A DNA stretch of 64,000 nucleotides from Trogon surrucura. Taxonomy: Eukaryota; Chordata; Aves; Trogoniformes; Trogonidae. Where the stretch lies: contig CM036617.1 in assembly GCA_020746105.1 (NCBI GenBank), forward strand, positions 19,536,037 to 19,600,036, given 5' to 3'. The notes under the pieces are model-generated. The model saw only the letters and a list, made by a program, of their open reading frames with translations. It was not told where the DNA came from and made no database searches. Below are positions 1 to 10,009 of this stretch, in pieces (position 1 is the stretch's first letter; every line of letters begins with the position of its first letter). Made by a program: the position numbers and the translations under genes.

Positions 1-1448
1 GGCAGGTAATTAATTATGGCTCATTCCCAAAGCCAGGGCATCATTATAATATTTTAGAGCCCCTGAGTTACAGTTGTCCCTTGATCATCTTTTCTGTGGA
101 AGATATGGGGAACTTGTGTGGAATAGGCACTTTCTTTCAGTAATTATTGGCTTCAGTTTGAAGCGATGAATGCTCAGATCACTGGTATTGAGCTGTTTAT
201 GAACAGACAGAAAGGCACAAGAGATGTTACAGTAATAAATATTCAGCAGGTGCTTGGAGAATAAGAGTAAAACTGCACTGCTTCATGGTTATATTAGAAG
301 GCAAAGGGGAGCGCAAATCCTTTTCTTTATATTGCTTCTGAGGGTATTTCTCTTTCTTTAATTCAGTAATTTTGTTTCTTCTCAAGCTTTCAGTTCAGCA
401 GCACACAGGGGATGTGGGACTGTGGCCTGTGTGGCAGCAGGTCCAGCACCATTGCTGGCACTGGGAACCAGGTACCAGTTGCCAGCTCCTTTCCTGAACC
501 CCTTCTTGGGGCACTGCTCTGCCCTGGGGTGCATGCAGAGAGATGCTGGAGTGGGTATATGTTACCTCAAGGAAAAGCCAGCCGCTGGAGACAGGGCAGG
601 GCTGGTGGTGCTGAGGGGTCTGGTGTGGTCCTGCCTTGATACTGAGTGTGGTCTCACATCAGGGCATCTGCCGTGCCCCATATCACATGAATCTCTGCAA
701 ATCTCAACCTTTTTTTCCCTAATAATTAATAATGCAGAAACTACTGAAGCACAAATCCACTTTTACTGAGCGGGAAGTGCCACGGTTGTTTAATGCTACA
801 GAAAACTACAGACATGGTCTTCCTCTCAGGATTTCTTTTCCCTCTCCCTACCTCATATACCTCAGTTATGCAGAATAAGCACAATGGTGCCTTTTCTGAT
901 GTCTCTATAAACTTAAGCATATGCAGCTATTCCAGATCATGCTGTGAAATGAGTTGGGGAAGCAGCAAACCCCACACCACTGTGGGCACAAGGGAGGAGA
1001 GCAGGACTGAGCAAAGCATACTGACCTGTGCAACACGGGCCAGCTCTGTTGCTACTCACTCTCATCTGCTTGCACTGATAGCTGTTTGGTCACTGCACTC
1101 TCAAAAGGCTATGTGTAACCCTAAACCTCTGCCAAGGGACAAAATGACCAGCAGGACCACTTCTCCAGAAGGAAGGGGAGACAAAAAACGTCACCCTCAC
1201 TTTGTGCTCTCAAGTCCGACTGATTTCAAAAGTTAACTATGACTTTCCTCTGTATGTTGCTTGTGCTAACGACCTTGCAGTTTTTCTTCCGAAATACAAC
1301 TATTACTCACTTCAAGTGTTCCTGGAATATGCCCTTGCTATCTTGCCAGAAATTCATAGATCCTCTTGCTTGTATAGAATAGCGTTGCTGCTACAAACTC
1401 TGCAGCACCAGGAAATATCCATTGTGTTATCCTCCCTCAAATCTAAAA
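1..1448. other. Intergenic or intronic DNA without a recognised gene
   Basis: AT-rich single-copy-looking sequence. Short open frames at 412-769 and 793-1236 have no recognisable domain, no paired splice signals and no coding-like bias, so they are read as chance. I see no repeat family here until the CR1 fragment begins near 1449. Confidence 0.6.
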
Positions 1449-1860
1449 CATAAGTCTTATGGGGAAAGGCTGAGGGATCTGAGGCTGTTTAGCCTAGAGA
1501 AGAGGAGGCTGAGGGGAGACCTCATCACTCTCTACAACTACCTGAAGGGAGGTTGTAGCGAGGCAGGGGCTGGCCTATTCTCTCTAGTGGAAAGTGATAG
1601 GATGAGGGGAAATGGATTTAAATTGTGCCAGGGGAGGTTCAGGTTGGATATTAGGAAGAATTTCTATATTGAAAGGGTTGTCAGCCATTGGAACAGGCTG
1701 CCCAAGGAGGTGGTTGAGTCACCATCCCTGGAGGTGTTTAAGAGACGGGTGGATGTTGCACTGAGGGGAATTGTTTAGTAGGTTGATAGGGCTGGGACAA
1801 AGGCTGGACTTGATGGTCTTCAAGGTGTCTTGCAGTTGATATGATTCTATGATTCTGTGA
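1449..1860 (+). mobile_element. CR1 LINE, 5'-truncated 3' fragment
   Basis: The translated segment reads [18 protein letters not shown] and continues through a KGGCSE motif and a [13 protein letters not shown] motif, which is the C-terminal end of CR1 ORF2 after the reverse-transcriptase core. It is followed by the short CR1 3' UTR (GGCTGGACTTGATGG) and the terminal tandem tail ATGATTCTATGATTCTGTGA ending at 1860. The RT palm motif is absent because the copy is truncated. The reading frame is open over most of its length, which suggests moderate age. Confidence 0.93.
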
Positions 1861-2862
1861 TTTCCCATCTGCCCTGCATGGGGTCAGTTTTGTGATCAGC
1901 AAGTAAGTTTCTCTACTTCTTAAAACATAGTTTCAAGAATGCATTCAACATGCAAAGCCCTGATTTGACAGCCAAACCCTGTAGTGTAGTCTTTCTCTTC
2001 CAAAGCTGTCAAAAAAATCTCCCGTAATTCCAAAGAAGGGAGATGACCCCAGTAACATTTGAGATGTGCCTGTGCTGCAGACAGATGTGTCAGTACTTTA
2101 GACAAGTAACTGGTCAGTTTCAAGAGGCTAATGCCATTAATATGATTTCCAAAAAGACCATACATCACCAAAGGAGAATGTTGTCATTTTAAAATGCAGA
2201 CACAGAGCAAAAATAGAACCACATAATAATTTAGATTGCAATGGACTTCTGTCAGTCATGTAGTCCAGTGTCCACTCAAAGCATAGACAGCTTCAGAATA
2301 ATATTAGGTTGCTCAGGGCTTTCAAGAGTTTTTTACAGTGAGTGATACTTGTCTCTTCAATCCTCTGACCCTGAAATTACTATTCCGCATCTTGCCTAAC
2401 ACCTCTGCAGGCACAGGAGCACTGCATGGGCCTCTGGACTTCAGCACTCCCCCTCCCCTCCGTCTGCAGCATCTGCATTGGCACATTTCAAAAATTTCAG
2501 CTTCTTTCCCTGTCTCCTCTCATTTCCCTCTCCCTCTCCTCTCCATACTTTCTGGAACTAGGGAGAGCTTAAAAACCTCAACAAAATACTATCTGAGGCT
2601 GGGGTGAGTACAGAGTAGCACTAGAAAGGCACTAGTTAAAAACAAAACAAAACAAAACAAAACAAAACAAACCCAAACATTACTAGAGAGTCACTTTGAA
2701 TGATGGATTAAAATCCCCAACCTTTCCCTGAGGATATTGGATACAGGGAGCAGGGAGCCCTGCAGAAAGATGAGGAGCAGTGTGTGCAGAGGCCGTTAGC
2801 TGGATCTGAGGCCATGGGACCCCTGGGCTAGAGTGCAAACTCCCAGGACCTGATCACAGTGT
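1861..2862. other. Unannotated spacer between CR1 copies
   Basis: No gene or repeat family is recognised apart from a pyrimidine-rich stretch near 2430-2550 and the AAAAC microsatellite at 2638-2672. Short open frames here look like chance. Confidence 0.5.
2638..2672. repeat. (AAAAC)n microsatellite
   Basis: About six tandem AAAAC units followed by AAACCC. A simple repeat with no evident link to the flanking CR1. Confidence 0.95.
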
Positions 2863-3004
2863 GGAATCACAGAACAATAAAATTGTTTAGGTTCGAAACT
2901 ACCTTTGAGATCATCAAGTCCAACCACTAACCTAGCAATGCCAAGTCCACCACTAAACCATGTCCCTAAGCATTGCATCTACATGTCTTCTGAATGTCTC
3001 CAGA

Positions 3005-3010
3005 GATGAG
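3005..3010. repeat. Target-site duplication, left copy (GATGAG)
   Basis: GATGAG immediately before the SINE is repeated at 3195-3200 just after its tail. Removing one copy and the SINE restores a continuous CR1 sequence (CCAGAGATGAGGATGGTGAC), so this is the duplicated target. Confidence 0.85.
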
Positions 3011-3194
3011 GGCTGGTTTAGCTCAGTGGCTTGAGCGTGGTGCTTGAAACACCAAAGGTCATGAGTTCGATTCCCGTTCGGTTCTCACTTGTTGCCTGAT
3101 CTAGTCGAGAGGTGATGTCCCTGCCCACAACAGGGAGGTTGGATTAAAATGACCTCTAAGGTCCCTTCCAGCCCAGGCCATTCTATGATTCTAT
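3011..3194 (+). mobile_element. tRNA-derived SINE with CR1-like tail (TguSINE1-like)
   Basis: The head (3011 to about 3083) resembles tRNA-Ile: GGCTGGTTTAGCTCAGTGG carries an A box, and GAGTTCGATTCC near 3063-3074 is a B box, together forming an internal RNA polymerase III promoter. The tail (from about 3084) resembles a CR1 3' UTR, with AAGGTCCCTTCCAGCCC and a final ATTCTATGATTCTAT, the type of end recognised by CR1 reverse transcriptase. It is flanked by 6-bp duplications. Established knowledge: a chimeric tRNA-Ile/CR1 SINE, TguSINE1, is described from passerines. Assigning this copy to it is my inference from structure, not from an alignment. It is not a functional tRNA gene. Confidence 0.85.
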
Positions 3195-3200
3195 GATGAG
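3195..3200. repeat. Target-site duplication, right copy (GATGAG)
   Basis: Second copy of the 6-bp target duplicated by the SINE insertion. The old CR1 resumes here. Confidence 0.85.
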
Positions 3201-3562
3201 GATGGTGACCCTACTACTTCCATGGGAAGCCCATTCCAAGGCTTAGCAACTCCCTTTGTGAAAAATATTTTCCTAACATCCAGTGTAAACCTCCCGTGGC
3301 TCAACTTGAGCCCATTTCCTCTCATCCTATCACTTGTTACATGTGAGAAGAGACCAACCCCAACCTCGCTACAACCTCCTTTTAGGTAGTTGTACAGATT
3401 GCTAAGGTCTCCCCTCAGCCTCTTTTTCTCCAGGCTGAACAAACCCAGTACCCTCAGCCGCTCCTCACAAGACTTATTCTCCAGACCCTTCACCAACTTT
3501 GTTGCCCTTCTCTGGAAATGCTCCAGCACCTCAGTGTCTTTCTTGGAGTGAGGGGCCCAAAA

Positions 3563-3615
3563 GGCTGGACTTGATGATCTTCAAGGTCTATTCCAGCTGA
3601 AACTATTCTGATTCT
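3563..3615 (+). mobile_element. 53-base CR1 stub inserted in the old CR1
   Basis: GGCTGGACTTGATGATCTTC followed by a degenerate ATTCTGATTCT end is the last part of a CR1 3' UTR in plus orientation. It lies inside minus-strand CR1 sequence that is continuous if the stub is removed (GGGCCCAAAACTGAACACG). AAAA flanks both sides (3559-3562 and 3616-3619), consistent with a very short target duplication and reverse transcription that stopped after about 50 nucleotides. Confidence 0.75.
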
Positions 3616-3684
3616 AAAACTGAACACGAGCTTTGAGGTGTGGCCTCACCAGTGCCAAGTACAGGGGACAGTCCCTTCCCTGGT

Positions 3685-4723
3685 CGCTAATTGGTTGAAG
3701 GGAAGAAGTCAGAAAGTTGTGGTCAATGGGACAGAGTCTAGTTGGAGGCCTGTGTCTAGTGGGGTCCCTCAGGGGTCAGTACTCGGGCCGGTGCTGTTCA
3801 ATATATTCATCAATGACCTGGATGAGGGATTAGAGAGTGTTGTCAGCAAGTTTGCTGATGACACAAAACTGGGAGGAGTGGTTGATACACCAGAAGGCTG
3901 TGCTGCCATCCAGCGAGACCTGGACAGGCTGGAGGGCTGGGCAGGGAGAAATCTTATGCAGTTCAACAAGAGCAGGTGTAGAGTTTTGCACTTGGGAAAT
4001 AACCCCATGTGCCAGTACAGGTTGGGGACTGCCCTGTTGGAGAGCAGTGCAGGGGAAAGGGACCTGGGAGTTCTAGTGGACAGCAGGATGACCATGAGCC
4101 AGCACTGTGCCCGTGTGGCCAAGAAGGCCAATGGCATCCTGGGGTGTGTTAGAAGGGGAGTAGCAAGCAGGTCGAGAGAGGTCCTCCTGCCCCTCTACTC
4201 TGCCCTGGTGAGGCCACATCTGGAATATTGTGTCCAGTTCTGGGCCCCTCAGTTCAAGAAGGACAGGGAACTGCTGGAGAGAGTCCAGTGCAGAGCCACA
4301 AAGATGATGAAGGGAGTGGAGCATCTCCCTTATGAGGAAAGGCTGAAGGAGCTGGGTCTCTTTAGCTTGGAGAAGAGGAGGCTGAGGGGTGACCTCATAA
4401 ATGTTTATAAATATGTCAAGGGGGAGTGTAAGGAGGATGGAGCCAGGCTCTTTTCAGCGGCGTCCACTGACAGGACGAGGGGCAATGGGTTCAAGCTGGA
4501 ACATAGGAGGTTCCATAAAAATATTAGAAAAAACTTTTTTACTGTGAGGGTGACCGAGCCCTGGAACAGGCTGCCCAGGGAGGTTGTGGAGTCTCCTTCT
4601 CTTGAGACATTCAAAACCCGCCTGGACGCTTTCCTGTGTGATCTACCGTAGATGATCCTGCTCTGGCAGGGGGGTTGGTTGAGGTCCCTTCCAACCTCTA
4701 ACACTCTGTGATTCTGTGATTCT
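3685..4723 (+). mobile_element. Young CR1 LINE, 5'-truncated, long open RT frame
   Basis: One frame is open across the whole ORF2 part (reading through 4651). It shows [16 protein letters not shown], then FADDTKLGG, the F/YxDD catalytic palm motif of reverse transcriptase, then [15 protein letters not shown], the thumb-like [12 protein letters not shown] block and [13 protein letters not shown]. The endonuclease and N-terminal RT parts are missing, so it cannot be autonomous. The tail is CTGTGATTCTGTGATTCTGT. It sits in the old minus-strand CR1, which resumes at TCCTGCTGGCC. At most GTC is shared at the junctions. It is most like the copy at 35076-36239 and is probably recent because the frame is unbroken. 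Confidence 0.95.
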
Positions 4724-4879
4724 GTCCTGCTGGCCACACCATCACTGATGCAGCCTGTGGCGCTGCCTGGAGCCGTTGTGACGCAAGGGCAGGACCAGTC
4801 ACTTGGCCTTGTTGAACCTGCTACAACTGGCATCAGCCCATCGAGCCAGTCTGCCCAGGTCCCTCTGTAGAGCCTCTCT

Positions 4880-5087
4880 ACCCTCCAGCAGACCAACACT
4901 CCCGACCAGCTTCGTGTCGCCCGCGCTGAGGGTGAGCTCGATCCCCTCATCCCCGGGCGGGACCGCAGCGCCCCGGGGTCGGCCGGCGCTGCTCACCCTC
5001 CCGCGGCGGCGAGAAAGGATGCGCCGGGCAGTCGGCACTACTCCCACAGCCCGCTAGACGGTGCCGTCCTAAAAGCTGGGGGGGAAA

Positions 5088-5118
<31 letters not shown>

Positions 5119-5300
5119 ACCCATTCCACACGAAAGCCGCTTCTTTTTTTTTTTTTTTTTTTCTTTCCTGCGAGATGTCTTGCGTGTGCACAGGAGAGCG
5201 GCCCCTGAGCGGGAACAAGGCCCGGGGCCGCAGCAGGACCCGCTCTGTGCCCGGAGACACCCACAAACAGCCCACCCGTGAGACCTGCCCAGCTGCAGGG
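4880..5300. promoter_or_regulatory. Small CpG-rich patch, possible promoter or first exon
   Basis: From about 4915 to 5066 CpG is dense (around 17 CpG in the central 120 bases), far above the surrounding DNA, and GC-rich sequence continues to about 5300. On the minus strand GGGAGGGTGAGC at 4991-5002 would be a good splice donor (exon end at 4997) for a gene running left. The left edge is the 5' end of an old CR1, and AAAT and poly-T runs lie inside the patch. CpG survival suggests it has been unmethylated in the germ line. No product is recognised. It could also be a local GC-rich insertion. Confidence 0.35.
5085..5119. repeat. (AAAT)n microsatellite
   Basis: Almost nine perfect AAAT units. 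A T-run of 19 bases lies just downstream at 5144-5162. Both sit inside the CpG-rich patch. Confidence 0.97.
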
Positions 5301-7224
5301 ACTGCTGCAGCAATGCAGAAATGAAGAAATGGCTGCTGGGTTGTGTACCACACACCCGTCCCAGCTACGGTGGCTAACCCTGTCGTCCAAAACTTCTAGG
5401 TTTTTTTTTTGTGGATTTTTAAAAATTTTTTTTACCATGACACAAGCAAAGCTGTGGGAACACAGTGACCCAATGAGTCGGAACATGAGGTTTTTCTCTT
5501 CGTACCAGATCTTCACATTAGTTTCTAAAAAAAAACCTCCCTTTTATGGCTCTTCCAGTTCAGACTACAGCATCATCCCATGTCTGAGGAGAAGCCGGCA
5601 TAGCCCACAGTTTTTGCTCTGGCGAGGAGCAGCCACCTAACTACACAGTCTCCAGAAGGGGCATGGACAAAGCTGTGTTTCCTGACTTCAGCCAACATGC
5701 TCCTCTTGCTTTCTCATGCTTTCCCTCCAATTTTCCTTGGTCTTGGAGCAGCCACAACCTCAATACTCCAAGCTGCTATGTGAACCCTACAAGAAATGGC
5801 ATTGCTGCGGGGAGCACAGGGCACATGGCTCCCAGGGCAGAAGAGGAAAAAAACCTTTCTGCTCAGCCAGGGTGCTATCAGTTCACATCCCCTTAGACAG
5901 ATGATTCAAAATGAACTTGAACGGAGTTGTGTTGTAGTTAGTGATCTCAGAGACCATAAACAGGAGAACACCTCAACATCAGCCCCCAAAATTGCTTTTC
6001 AGGGAAGCTATCTGGTGAATTGGGTCATACCCACTAATAGTCTGATGATCAACACTGCGCTGCTGCAAATGAAGCGTTCACGAAAAGCAGTTCAGCCAGT
6101 GCTACTGACAGGTCCAAATGGAAGATCAGGGCCCGAGGCTTTGTCTAAAATCAAAACTTTCTGTAATTTAATGGAATTCAATTAAAAAACCAAATTAATT
6201 AAACCAGTGCAAATCCCTGAGCAGGCCATCTTAATCTGCTGTGCCTTAAGGCTTGTTTACAGACAGTTTTATGCTGCATTGACCATTTTTGTATAGCTTC
6301 TTTATACCACTGTTACTCATCTGAGGAGAGACCTCATTATATCACACCAGGGGATGCCCTGATTTAGCTAGAGTGATTTCCCAACAGAGTTAATGAAAAC
6401 AACACAAGCATTGTGTGTGTGAACTCAAACAACTACCCATCTGATTTAAGCTAAACCAGGTTTAGACAAAGTTAAGCTGTCCCTACAACAGTGTGTTAAT
6501 CTTAAATCACTGCATATGCTTTCACTTTCTCCAGCCGAGAAATAAATGGTCTCATTAGTAAATGAGACTGTAGGACAAGACATGTGTTAGCTCTAAGCTG
6601 CCGTGAATAGCCTCCAAACACAGCAGTGTCATCAGCAAAGCCCGATTACAGCACAAACGTACTGAGAACAAGGCCAGTTCTGCATGTCTCCTTATTTTAA
6701 ATCATCCTCATACCTCAAAGCACTTGCAGTTCATCGCTGAAAGGTGTTATCGTCAAGCAGCAGCAACTCTTATCTTTTCTCCCCTGGGGCTTTGCTCCAC
6801 CATCACGTACTAACAGCCATAAGTGATTCCATGCAGCACAACCAGGTAGGAAAATTAATGCAGAACCATGTCTGCTTTAATGAATTCAGCCTCTCCCAGC
6901 ACAGGCACAAGCTAAATGTGCATGAGTGGTCTTGGCACCAAAGCTATGAGATGGTCTTTTTAACCGTCATACAACTGCATGCCCCCATGACAGACACCAC
7001 CCCAGAGAGAGGCCTACCTACAGTGAAGGGCTGCACAGCTGTGCTGCTTCTGGAGAAATTGAAATCTGCATAAAATCAGTGTCCATGGAACAGTTTTCTG
7101 TTGAACTGTGTACCAGAGATAGGGCCTTTTCTCCTGGCTCTGCCACCAGCTCTCCATACGGCCTTAATCCCCTCCTGTGACGTGGCTCCTCCTCTGCCTT
7201 TTTGTCTCTTCTGTATGTGAAAGT
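5301..7224. other. Unannotated stretch
   Basis: No recognisable gene, RNA or repeat family. Open frames at 5278-5640, 5796-6185 and 6744-7073 are short, lack domain-like sequence and overlap one another in different frames, so they are taken as chance. Confidence 0.5.
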
Positions 7225-8500
7225 CACAGAATCACAGAATCACAGAATCACGGAATTATTGAGGCTGGAAAAGACCTCTGAGATCAAGTCCAGCCTATGA
7301 CCCAATACCACCACATCGGCCAGACCACGGCACTAAGTGCCACATCCAGCCTCTCCTTAAACACCTCCAGGATGGTGACTCCACCACTTCCCTGAGCAGT
7401 GCATTCCAGTGCCTGATCATCCTCTCCGTGAGGAAGTGCTTCCTGAGACCCAACCTAAATCTTCCCTGATGCAGCTTCAGGCCGTGCCCTCTCGTCCTGT
7501 CACTGGTTGCTCAGGAAAAGAGCCCGACCCTCACCTGACTACATCCTCCCTTCAGGCAGTTGTAGAGAGTGAAAAGGTCCCCCCTGAGTCTCCTCCAGGC
7601 TAAACACCCCCAGCTCCCTCAGCCTCTCCTCACAGGACTTTCCCTCCAGTCCATTCCCCAGCCTCATTGCTCTCCTCTGGACCCGCTCCAGCCCCTCAAT
7701 GTCCTTCTTGCAGTGAGGGGCCCAGACCTGCACACAGGGCTCAAGGGGAGGCCTCCCCAGTGCTGAGTACAGGGGCAGAATTACATCCCTGCTCCTGCTG
7801 GCCACACTGTTCCTGACACAGGCCAGGATGCCGTCGGCCTTCCGGGCCACCTGGGCACTCTGCTGGCTCGTGTTCAACTGGTTGTCAACCAGTACTCCCA
7901 GGTCCCTCTCCGCCGGGGCGCTCTCCAGCCACTCCTCCCCCAGTCGGTAGCGCTGCAGGGGGTTATTGTGGCCAAAGTGTAGGACCCTGCACTTGGTCTT
8001 GCTGAACTTCATCCTGTTCACCTTGGCCAATCAACCCAGCCTGTCCAGGTCCCTCTGCAGTGCCTTCCTGCACTCTGGCAGATCAACACTCCCCCCCCAG
8101 CTTGGTGTCATTTGCAAACTTACTAAGGGTAAACTCAATTCCCTCAACCAGGTTGTCAACAAAGCTGTTGAACAGGACTGGGCTCAGTACTGATCCCTGG
8201 GGGATACCACTGGTCACCAGACATCAACTGGATGCAACACCATTCACCACCACTCTCCGGGCTCGGTCATTTGACCAGTTTTTTATCCAGCGAAGGGTGC
8301 ACCCGTCCAAGCCGTGGGCTGCCAGCTTTTCCAGGAGGATGCTGTGGGAGACTGTGTCAAAGGCTTTGCTGAAATCAAGGTAGACCACATCCACAGCCTT
8401 CCTCTCATCCACTAGACGGGTCATCCAGTCATAGAAGGAGACAAGATTTGCCAGGCAGGACCTTCTTTCCTAAACCCATGTTGGCTGGTCACAAGTGTTT
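7225..8500 (-). mobile_element. CR1 LINE, 5'-truncated, minus strand
   Basis: The 3' tail CACAGAATCACAGAATCAC starts at 7225. Minus-strand translation at 8424-8224 has [20 protein letters not shown] (RT finger/palm block), and 8030-7539 has [22 protein letters not shown] and the [20 protein letters not shown] block. The two frames are separated by decay around 8100-8200, where the FADD region lies, so the copy is dead. This copy retains the roughly 120 bases missing from the copies at 2863-4952 and 10010-11265. It is an older insertion than the copies at 3.7, 24, 35 and 57 kb. Confidence 0.95.
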
Positions 8501-8526
8501 TGGAGCAGGAACCAACGTTTCATTCT

Positions 8527-8670
8527 TGAAGGTTTTCAAGCTGCAACTGGACTGAGCCCTGATCAGCCTGGTTTGATTTCAGAGATGACTGTGCTGTGAG
8601 CAGGAGGTTAGACCAGAGGCCTCCTGAGATTTTTTTTCCAGCCGAGTATCCTGTGGTGTTGTGATTCATA
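8527..8670 (+). mobile_element. Old CR1 3' UTR fragment
   Basis: GGTTTTCAAGCTGCAACTGG, then GTGCTGTGAGCAGGAGGTTAG and CCAGAGGCCTCCTGAGA, follow the order of the CR1 end (last ORF2 codons, the GAGCAGGAGGTTGGACTAGA motif, then the tail). It is diverged and ends in a decayed GTGATTCATA tail. It lies tail-out beside the preceding minus-strand CR1, so it is a separate insertion. Confidence 0.7.
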
Positions 8671-10009
8671 GCAAATAGCACACGGAGTCAGTGTGGGTTG
8701 GAAGAAAGGGCACGGAAAAAGGCTTCAAAGAACAAATATTTTGTGTTGTAAGATCATCCTCGGTACAAAAAACAAAACCTTCTGCATTCTTAAATGTATG
8801 GAATTCATCAAATTAAATGATAAAGTCTACCAGGAGATTCAATAAAGTATTTATGTCACGGGGTGCTTTGGGGAGCAATAGTAAACAAACAATAAATCCT
8901 GTCTTCTGAGAGTTCAGGCCAAAACTTTCCACCTTGTCTGTTATAGTTTGAACTTGTCTGTACAAAGATAGAAAAATGAAACTACAGCTAAATGCAGATT
9001 AAGCCATGAAAGTTTGGAATTAGACCAATACAAATGAAATCATCATGAAGGTCCAAGGTTATCTCCTGTATATAGCCTCCTCCTTAACACAATCAATTCA
9101 TTTTCTCTGAAGATTCAGAAGAATAGTATCAGTAGCCATAGCAACACTGAAATGTAAGTATCATTTTTAGCTTCATGCTGTAGGCTGCACAAAATAAGAG
9201 AACACATTTTGAAAGTTTTCGTCACAACCTTCTTTAATTTTTCATAGGTTTATTTTTTTTTTGATTGTTCTTAAAATTTTCATTGAGGGATGACTGATTT
9301 GCATTCATTGTAGGTGAGGAAATCAGTGGAGTCTGAGCTCTTCTACTTCCCACTGAAGCCTTCTCAGCATTGAGGAAATAACTTCAGCACCCTTATCTTT
9401 CCTAGACCCAAAGCAGAGTTTGAAACCTCTATTTCAACATGTGGAAGAAACCCAAATGGTACTTCTGAGCACCACAGCACCAACCAGCCAAACAGGTCCC
9501 AAACACCCAATGAGTGCCTTCCTGCCACTCCATTTGCAGCTGGAGGACAGCCTGGCTCTGTGCATGAGCATTAGTATGTGGCTGGGGGCTTCTGCACCAT
9601 GACCTCATAGCACCTGGAGCACAACTGGCCCTCCCCAGCACAGGACCCACCTGAGAGGAGCCCTCACAGCAGGACTGATCATCACAGCAACCTCTAAACC
9701 CTACTTACATCAACTCTTTGGACACTTGGGTCTCTGGGACATCAACCCAGGCTTTGAGAGACATCAGGGCCCAGGGTGCCTTCATTTAAAGGGGTAGAGG
9801 CCACCAGAGAAGGTTGCAGCACAGACCTCCATCTCAAGTGGAACTGCAGAAGTGATGGTGCTCTACAGCTGTCCTGCAGGGCACTTTTCTGTCCAAGAGA
9901 TCAGTGAGTGCTTTTATTGCGATCTCCATCCAGGTCAACTTTTAGACTTATCGTATTTACGTTCAGGAGTGTAAACAGAAGCAAAATAATATATCAGCAG
10001 TCCTGGCTA
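8671..10009. other. Unannotated stretch
   Basis: AT-rich DNA with short chance open frames such as 9420-9602. No repeat family or gene is recognised. Confidence 0.5.

Larger units (their letters stand above)
2863..4952 (-). mobile_element. Old CR1 LINE split by three nested insertions
   Basis: A minus-strand CR1 whose 3' tail starts at 2863. CR1 sequence continues in 2863-3010, 3195-3562, 3616-3684 and 4724-4952. The intervening pieces are a SINE, a 53-base CR1 stub and a young plus-strand CR1. Minus-strand translation gives [20 protein letters not shown] and the conserved [14 protein letters not shown] stretch, typical of CR1 ORF2. Joined across the insertions the element is about 850 bases long and heavily 5'-truncated. 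It also lacks about 120 bases of ORF2 at 4746-4757 relative to the copy at 7225-8500, a deletion shared with the copy at 10010-11265. The 5' end abuts a CpG-rich patch. Confidence 0.88.

Noticed and set aside
3011-3083. A tRNA gene (tRNA-Ile-like with A and B boxes)
   Set aside because: The acceptor stem does not pair well, the anticodon region (GCTTGAAAC) is altered, and the sequence continues directly into a CR1-like tail inside target duplications, so it is a SINE head.
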